From Chloroflexota bacterium (GTDB taxonomy: Bacteria > Chloroflexota > Chloroflexia > QHBQ01 > JADMIH01), in contig JADMIH010000006.1 of assembly GCA_015478675.1 (NCBI GenBank), positions 1 to 56,213 of the forward strand: a DNA stretch of 56,213 nucleotides, given 5' to 3'. Positions within the stretch are counted from its first letter, which is position 1; each line of letters opens with the position of its first letter. A model generated the notes under the pieces. It was not told the DNA's origin and did no database searches. It saw only the letters and a list, made by a program, of their open reading frames with translations. A program made the position numbers and the translations under genes. Positions 51,930-56,213 of this stretch are shown one piece after another.

Positions 51930-52262
51930 GTGGAGACAGATACATTCCTGAGCGATATTGTACCAGCAATTGAGCGTTGGCGGGCGGAAGGGCAGCGCAT
52001 AGCGATGGCAACTGTGGTGCGTGTAGAAGGCACAGCCCCACGACGCGAGGGTGCGCGGCTGGTGGTCTCTTCTAAAGGTGAGATTGCAGGCTCGGTGAGC
52101 GGAGGTTGCGTCGAGGGCGCGGTCATTGTCGAGGCGCTAGAGGCGCTGCAAAAGAGTGAACCGAAGATAGTGCGCTATGGCATTACGCCCGATATGATCA
52201 CAGACGTTGGTCTGTCATGCGGCGGCACGATCTACGTTTTTATCGAAGCTCTGGATGCCTAG
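51930..52262 (+). CDS. XdhC/CoxI family protein, N-terminal-domain half
   Basis: This protein of 110 residues matches the XdhC_CoxI N-terminal domain: FLSDIVPAIERWRAEG, MATVVRVEGTAPRREGARLVVS, IAGSVSGGCVEGAV and the cysteine motif VGLSCGGTIYVFIE. XdhC binds molybdenum cofactor, aids its sulfuration and inserts it into xanthine-dehydrogenase-type enzymes. The usual C-terminal Rossmann part is encoded by the next gene. Start is GTG 51930. The TAG overlaps the next ATG (ATGCCTAG), so the two should be translationally coupled. Confidence 0.88.
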   Translation: METDTFLSDIVPAIERWRAEGQRIAMATVVRVEGTAPRREGARLVVSSKGEIAGSVSGGCVEGAVIVEALEALQKSEPKIVRYGITPDMITDVGLSCGGTIYVFIEALDA

Positions 52263-53016
52263 CTTGACGGCGATTTCTCCCTACTTAGAGCTTGCCGCTT
52301 TGCTCCGCAGAGGCTGTCCTGCCTCTCTTGCCACAGTGGTAAGCTCCAGCGACCCTCACCTCCTACCCGGCACTGCCCTTCTCTTTACCGGCGAAGATAG
52401 CTCACTATCTATTCACCCTGAGCTGGATGCTCTACTGGCAGCCGATACTCAACGTCTGTTGGCTGAGGAACGCTCTGAAGTGCTGGCTTACCATACCCCC
52501 TCAGGCGATGTGGAGATATTTGTCGAGAGCTTTCTCCCCCCACAGCAGCTTATCATCGTTGGAGCCGTACATGTAGCGATAGCCCTCTCCAAGATAGCTA
52601 AACTCCTGGGCTACAAAGTGACCCTGGTTGACCCACGCGGCGTATTCGCCACCGCTGAGCGCTTCCCGGAAGCTGACCGTATTATCGTTGACTGGCCTGA
52701 AGATGCTTTTCAGCAGATTGAAATAAACATGAGCACCTCAATCGCGGTTCTCACCCACGACCCAAAGCTGGATTTGCCCGCGCTCTTGCTGGCGCTCAAC
52801 TCCGAAGCCCGGTACGTAGGCATGATTGGCAGCCGCTCCACTGCTGCCCAACGCAAAGCTGGCCTCGCCGCAATGGGCGCTACAAAGGCGCAGTTGAGCC
52901 GCATACACTCGCCTGTCGGCCTCAACATAGGCGCCCGCACTCCCGCAGAAATAGCCCTGTCGGCCATGGCCGAGATCGTGGCGGTGCGTAGGCGCGGGGC
53001 AAGCAGTCCTAGCTAA
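52255..53016 (+). CDS. XdhC/CoxI family protein with C-terminal Rossmann domain
   Basis: This 253-aa partner of the preceding protein has an N-terminal part (about 1-95) related to XdhC_CoxI (LLRRGCPASLATVVSSSD, GDVEIFVESF). A Rossmann-type C-terminal domain (about 97-245) follows, with QLIIVGAVHVAIALSKIAKLLGYKVTLVD, VDWPEDAF, YVGMIGSRSTAAQRK and GLNIGARTPAEIALSAMAEIV. Together the two genes make a split XdhC. The ATG at 52255 overlaps the stop of the upstream gene. No molybdenum hydroxylase subunits are in the window. Confidence 0.9.
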   Translation: MPSLTAISPYLELAALLRRGCPASLATVVSSSDPHLLPGTALLFTGEDSSLSIHPELDALLAADTQRLLAEERSEVLAYHTPSGDVEIFVESFLPPQQLIIVGAVHVAIALSKIAKLLGYKVTLVDPRGVFATAERFPEADRIIVDWPEDAFQQIEINMSTSIAVLTHDPKLDLPALLLALNSEARYVGMIGSRSTAAQRKAGLAAMGATKAQLSRIHSPVGLNIGARTPAEIALSAMAEIVAVRRRGASSPS

Positions 53017-53022
53017 AGGAGT

Positions 53023-53080
53023 CTCTCGTGGAGCGCATGTGGGCACCTGGTCCCCAGGTCGTACTTTGTTAGCACGAGAG
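53023..53080. terminator. Hairpin downstream of xdhC
   Basis: CTCTCGTG (53023-53030) pairs with CACGAGAG (53073-53080), with ACCTGG/CCAGGT nested inside. There is no T-tract. The rest of 53081-53233 is the leader region of the sulfatase gene. Confidence 0.45.
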
Positions 53081-53233
53081 CTATCCCGAACTCGCCTGAG
53101 CCTTATTTTACAGAATCTTTACATGCATCTCACGCACATCTAACATCCTCTCCGCTCTACATTGGTATATTGTCTTTACAATGGCGCGTAATATACGATA
53201 CACAGCACATAGCGCGCCCCAGGAGGAACAAAG

Positions 53234-55333
53234 ATGATGCAGAAAAAGAGCCGGCTCGCACCCCTGCTCAGTGTGCTCGTGGTCTTGTCTACACAGCTCA
53301 TTCCAGGCTCGACGGCTACATCGGCGAAGCCTTTGCTACAGACCGGCCCCTCACGGCTGTTCCCTGAGACAGGCAAAAGTGTTGGCGGTGTATTCCTCGA
53401 TTATTGGAACACGCATGGCGGACTGCCCCAGCAGGGTTATCCCATTTCGGGCGAGATGCAGGAGAAGAGCGATACCGACGGCAAGATGTATACAGTGCAG
53501 TACTTCGAGAGGGCAGTGTTCGAATTACACCCTGAGAACGCCGCACCCAACAACGTGCTGCTGTCGCTGCTCGGCAACTTCCGCTACAAGCAGAAGTACC
53601 CCAACGGCGCGCCGGGCCAGACGATGAACAACTCTGCCGGCAGCATGCTCTTCCCCCAGACCGGCAAGCGTGTGGGCGGCCTCTTCCTGCAATACTGGAA
53701 GGCTAATGGGGGCCTCGCGCAGCAGGGCTATCCCATCTCCGAGGAGTTCCAGGAGAAGTCGGACCTGGACGGGAAGACCTACACGGTGCAGTACTTCGAG
53801 AGAGCGGTGTTCGAGATGCACCCTGAGAACAAGCCCCCTTATAACGTGCTGCTTTCGCAGCTTGGCACCTTCCGCTACCGCGATAGGTACAGCGCAGGCG
53901 ATGGCAGTACCCAGTCCAGCGGCAAACCCAACATCGTCTTTATCCTCACGGACGATCTCGACGCCAGTGAGGTCGCCTATATGCCGAAGCTCAAATCGCT
54001 GTTGGTGGACCAGGGCACTACTTTCTCCAACTTCTTCGTGACCGACTCGTTGTGCTGCCCTTCGCGCTCTTCAATACAGCGCGGCCAGTACGTCCACAAT
54101 CATGGCGTGCTCGGCAACTCGCCTCCAACCGGCGGCTTCCAGACCTTCTTCGCCAGGGGCAACCAGGATTCGACTGTGGGCACATGGCTGAAGTCGGCGG
54201 GGTACAGGACTGCGCTCATGGGCAAGTACCTCAATGGCTACCCGCAGACTGCCGCCGAAAACTACGTGCCCCCCGGCTGGGACGAGTGGGACAGCCCCAC
54301 AGACAACCAGGCTTACGGCGAGTATAACTACAAACTGAACGAGAACGGCACCGTCAAGCTGTACGGCTCTTCTCCGCAAGACTACCTGACCGATGTTATC
54401 TCCGGCAAGGCTGCCAACTTCATACAGCAAGCGGCCGGGGCCAACACGCCATTCTTTATGTACCTTGCGACATATGCGCCCCACCAGCCTGCCACGCCCG
54501 CTCCTCGCCACGCCAATCTCTTCCCCGATGCGAAAGCGCCTCGCACTCCCGACTTCAACGAGCAGGACGTGAGCGACAAGCCTCAGTTCATCCAAAACCT
54601 GCCTCTGATGACGCAATCTGTGATAGACACTACTGATGCACTTTATCGCAAGAGGCTGCAATCGCTCCAGGCGGTGGACGACCTGATTGGCAACGTGGTG
54701 GACACATTAAAGGCGCAGGGCAAGCTGGATAGCACCTATATCGTTTTCACCTCGGATAATGGCTTCCACCTCGGCCAGAAGAGGATGCCCGCCGGTAAGC
54801 AGACCGCTTACGACACCGATATTCGCGTGCCTATGATCGTGCGTGGGCCGGGAGTGCCTGCCGGACGCACCAGCGACCTGCTGACGATGGAAGTTGACTT
54901 CGCCCCTACCTTCGCCCAACTAGCAGGAGCCGCCGCACCTGACTTCGTGGATGGACGCTCCCTTGTGCCATTACTCAGTAATAACCCACCTCAAGCCTCG
55001 AGCTGGCGGCAGGGCGCATTGATAGAGCACTACGCCGGGTCCGACGAGCCGTTCCAGTCGGACTTCGAGCTACAGCAGCAAAAGAAAGGCAGCCGTACCA
55101 CCATCCCGACCTACCAGGCGGTGCGCACCCAGAACTACACCTACGTTGAATACACTACCGGTGAGCGCGAGCTATACGATCTGCGCAGCGACCCCTATGA
55201 ACTGCAAAACATCTACAAGAGCGCCGACCCCGAGCTCCTAAAGCAGTTGGCAAGCATGCTGGACGGCTTGCGCAAATGCTCCGGCGCTAACTGTCGCATC
55301 GCTGATAGCGTGGCGCTTTCCGGTGGCAAGTGA
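53234..55333 (+). CDS. Secreted type I sulfatase with two N-terminal W/GG/QYFER repeats
   Basis: This 699-aa exported enzyme hydrolyses sulfate esters. A signal peptide (1-30) is followed by two near-identical repeats (about 40-122 and 137-219: GYPIS, TVQYFERAVFE.HPEN, NVLLS.LG.FRY). The sulfatase domain (about 232-690) has Asp240-Asp241 (FILTDDLDA), the formylglycine motif Cys274 in CCPSR, MGKYLNGYP, and VFTSDNGFHLGQKRMPAGKQ. Conversion of Cys274 to formylglycine needs an FGE-type or radical-SAM maturase, neither of which is in the window. The repeats match those of the beta-propeller protein at 2391. AGGAGGAACAAAG precedes the ATG. Confidence 0.93.
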   Translation: MMQKKSRLAPLLSVLVVLSTQLIPGSTATSAKPLLQTGPSRLFPETGKSVGGVFLDYWNTHGGLPQQGYPISGEMQEKSDTDGKMYTVQYFERAVFELHPENAAPNNVLLSLLGNFRYKQKYPNGAPGQTMNNSAGSMLFPQTGKRVGGLFLQYWKANGGLAQQGYPISEEFQEKSDLDGKTYTVQYFERAVFEMHPENKPPYNVLLSQLGTFRYRDRYSAGDGSTQSSGKPNIVFILTDDLDASEVAYMPKLKSLLVDQGTTFSNFFVTDSLCCPSRSSIQRGQYVHNHGVLGNSPPTGGFQTFFARGNQDSTVGTWLKSAGYRTALMGKYLNGYPQTAAENYVPPGWDEWDSPTDNQAYGEYNYKLNENGTVKLYGSSPQDYLTDVISGKAANFIQQAAGANTPFFMYLATYAPHQPATPAPRHANLFPDAKAPRTPDFNEQDVSDKPQFIQNLPLMTQSVIDTTDALYRKRLQSLQAVDDLIGNVVDTLKAQGKLDSTYIVFTSDNGFHLGQKRMPAGKQTAYDTDIRVPMIVRGPGVPAGRTSDLLTMEVDFAPTFAQLAGAAAPDFVDGRSLVPLLSNNPPQASSWRQGALIEHYAGSDEPFQSDFELQQQKKGSRTTIPTYQAVRTQNYTYVEYTTGERELYDLRSDPYELQNIYKSADPELLKQLASMLDGLRKCSGANCRIADSVALSGGK

Positions 55334-55359
55334 CGGCTGGCAAATAGCCAGTAGCAACT

Positions 55360-55399
55360 GAGGCAATACGCACGTGTAGCTCTCGGTGCGTATTGCCTC
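55360..55399. terminator. 14-bp hairpin after the sulfatase gene
   Basis: GAGGCAATACGCAC (55360-55373) pairs perfectly with GTGCGTATTGCCTC (55386-55399) with a 12-nt loop. It ends 10 bp before the TATAAT of the next gene. Confidence 0.6.
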
Positions 55400-55409
55400 G
55401 CTTGTGTCG

Positions 55410-55415
55410 TATAAT
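55410..55415 (+). promoter_or_regulatory. TATAAT -10 element, leaderless layout
   Basis: TATAAT ends 6 bp before the ATG at 55422, so transcription should start at or very near the start codon. No Shine-Dalgarno is visible. Confidence 0.5.
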
Positions 55416-55421
55416 GCAGAT

Positions 55422-56141
55422 ATGTGCAAGATATTCTTTACCGGCTTGCTGGGAGCCGTAGCCCTGTTGGTCGCTGGTTGCGGAGCGAGTCCCGCCGCTC
55501 CCGATGCCCAGCCTACTCCGGCGTTGGCTTCCCCGACCCCGGTCGCGATTACTGGCGGTATGGCTGCTTCTCCCAGTGCTACTGTGATTCCAACCTCGGT
55601 GGCTGCCGCGAGCGCAACCTCTACTGTAGTACAAGCCGCCGTAACACCCACAGAATGGGTGCCGCCAACTTCCCTGGCGGGTACTCCCATAGCGGGTGCT
55701 GAAGCCACCCTTACCGCTGCGCCAAGCCTGCCTACCGAGTCGTTAGTGATTACTAACAGCCGGGGCTTAGCGGTTAACATGAGGGTGGAGATCGCATCGT
55801 CCGAGGCTGACCGCGAGCTTGGGCTGATGTTTCGTTCCAGCTTGCCGCAGGACGCGGGTATGCTATTTGACTTCGGACTGGATACGACAGGAGGCTTCTG
55901 GATGCAAAACACGATCCTGCCCCTCAGCATCGCCTTCATTCAGAGCGATGGCAAGATCATAGATGTAAAGGACATGCAGCCCCTGGACACAACCACAGTC
56001 AACGCATCAGGCCCCTATCGCTATGCTCTGGAAACCAACCAGGGTTTTTTTGCCGCGCACGACATAACGCCCGGTAACCAGGTTACATTACTGGGCGTAC
56101 AAAGCGCACTGTTGCCGGGTATGCCGTCTTGCACGAAGTGA
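55422..56141 (+). CDS. DUF192-domain lipoprotein
   Basis: This lipoprotein of 239 residues begins CKIFFTGLLGAVALLVAGC with the lipobox Cys near residue 20. A Pro/Ala/Thr-rich linker (about 21-105) leads to a DUF192 domain (about 110-225) with the family motifs RELGLMFRSSLPQDAGMLFDFG, FWMQNTILPLSIAFI and Y.LETNQGFFAAHDITPGNQV. DUF192 proteins are widespread and of unknown function. I chose the ATG at 55422 because it places the lipoprotein signal at the start. The alternative at 55386 begins inside the terminator hairpin. Confidence 0.88.
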   Translation: MCKIFFTGLLGAVALLVAGCGASPAAPDAQPTPALASPTPVAITGGMAASPSATVIPTSVAAASATSTVVQAAVTPTEWVPPTSLAGTPIAGAEATLTAAPSLPTESLVITNSRGLAVNMRVEIASSEADRELGLMFRSSLPQDAGMLFDFGLDTTGGFWMQNTILPLSIAFIQSDGKIIDVKDMQPLDTTTVNASGPYRYALETNQGFFAAHDITPGNQVTLLGVQSALLPGMPSCTK

Positions 56142-56213
56142 AACGTAGTGCGTAATACGTGAAGGGTCGAGGTAGAGATACATCATCTATGACCCTCTAC
56201 GCGATAAGCATTA
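56141..56213. repeat. Intergenic palindromic repeat (family B, copy 5, cut by the window end)
   Basis: GTAGTGCGTAATACGTGAAGGG is followed by AGGTAGAGATACATCATCT and GACCCTCTACGCG. AGGGTC pairs with GACCCT. It resembles copies 2 and 3 and runs to the window edge. Confidence 0.5.

Noticed and set aside
1..56213. CRISPR arrays, intact IS elements or prophage
   Set aside because: No regularly spaced repeats, transposase, integrase, capsid or terminase genes are visible on either strand.

Overview
The window is a gene-dense bacterial chromosome segment of roughly 55-57% GC (my estimate by eye). It has no rRNA, tRNA, CRISPR array, prophage or intact IS that I can recognise. The gene content fits a Chloroflexota bacterium: a sigma factor with a long acidic N-terminus, a PyrF-PyrE fusion, a DUF3662-FHA plus membrane-FHA pair, secreted proteins built from W/GG/QYFER repeats that I associate with that phylum, and many TATAAT-type promoters. 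The assignment is an inference from family knowledge, not a search result.

Layout. 1-4436: a MITE, rpoD and an exported beta-propeller protein. 4627-8354: a possible single-strand-annealing protein with a small HTH protein, a TPR membrane protein, rsfS and an FmdB zinc ribbon. 8601-14950: a GNAT enzyme, mutS, rnhA and two PLP enzymes. 15075-17926: a VUT/YhhQ transporter, a methyltransferase and a MauE/DoxX membrane operon. 18099-22487 (minus): a pyrimidine operon (AsnRS-like synthetase, pyrD, unknown, pyrFE) behind a strong promoter and what looks like a leader-peptide attenuator. 22502-24375: two MITEs flank a methyltransferase and a frameshifted SRPBCC gene. 24435-28193: pepP, efp, accB and a flippase-like membrane protein. 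28456-35045 (minus): obg, two Nudix enzymes, a HAD phosphatase, greA with an apparent leader terminator, a lipoprotein, hpt and a PD-(D/E)XK-like protein. 35286-41458: FHA proteins, a VanW protein and a secreted glycoside hydrolase. 41665-49610 (mostly minus): a LysM L,D-transpeptidase, selD, an HtrA protease, a cysteine-desulfurase-like enzyme and a WYL/VOC pseudogene chimera. 49753-56213: a sortase fusion, mocA, a split xdhC, a sulfatase and a DUF192 lipoprotein.

Main observations. (1) selD is a selenoprotein gene. The obvious ORF is only its C-terminal part. An in-frame UGA at 44471-44473 sits exactly at the catalytic Cys/Sec position, inside a SelD motif, downstream of a perfect Shine-Dalgarno sequence and upstream of a bacterial SECIS-like hairpin. 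A cysteine-desulfurase-like gene, mocA and xdhC lie within 10 kb, suggesting a selenium/molybdenum link. (2) Three copies of a 145-236 bp MITE with GTAACTGTTCAG ends and 8-bp target duplications each lie 13-15 bp upstream of a recognisable -35 box. (3) Two leader attenuators are visible, one before the AsnRS paralogue (with a predicted Asn-containing leader peptide) and one before greA. (4) A set of five secreted proteins (beta-propeller, glycoside hydrolase, sortase, sulfatase; two related module types) share QYFER-type modules, one of them fused to a sortase catalytic domain.
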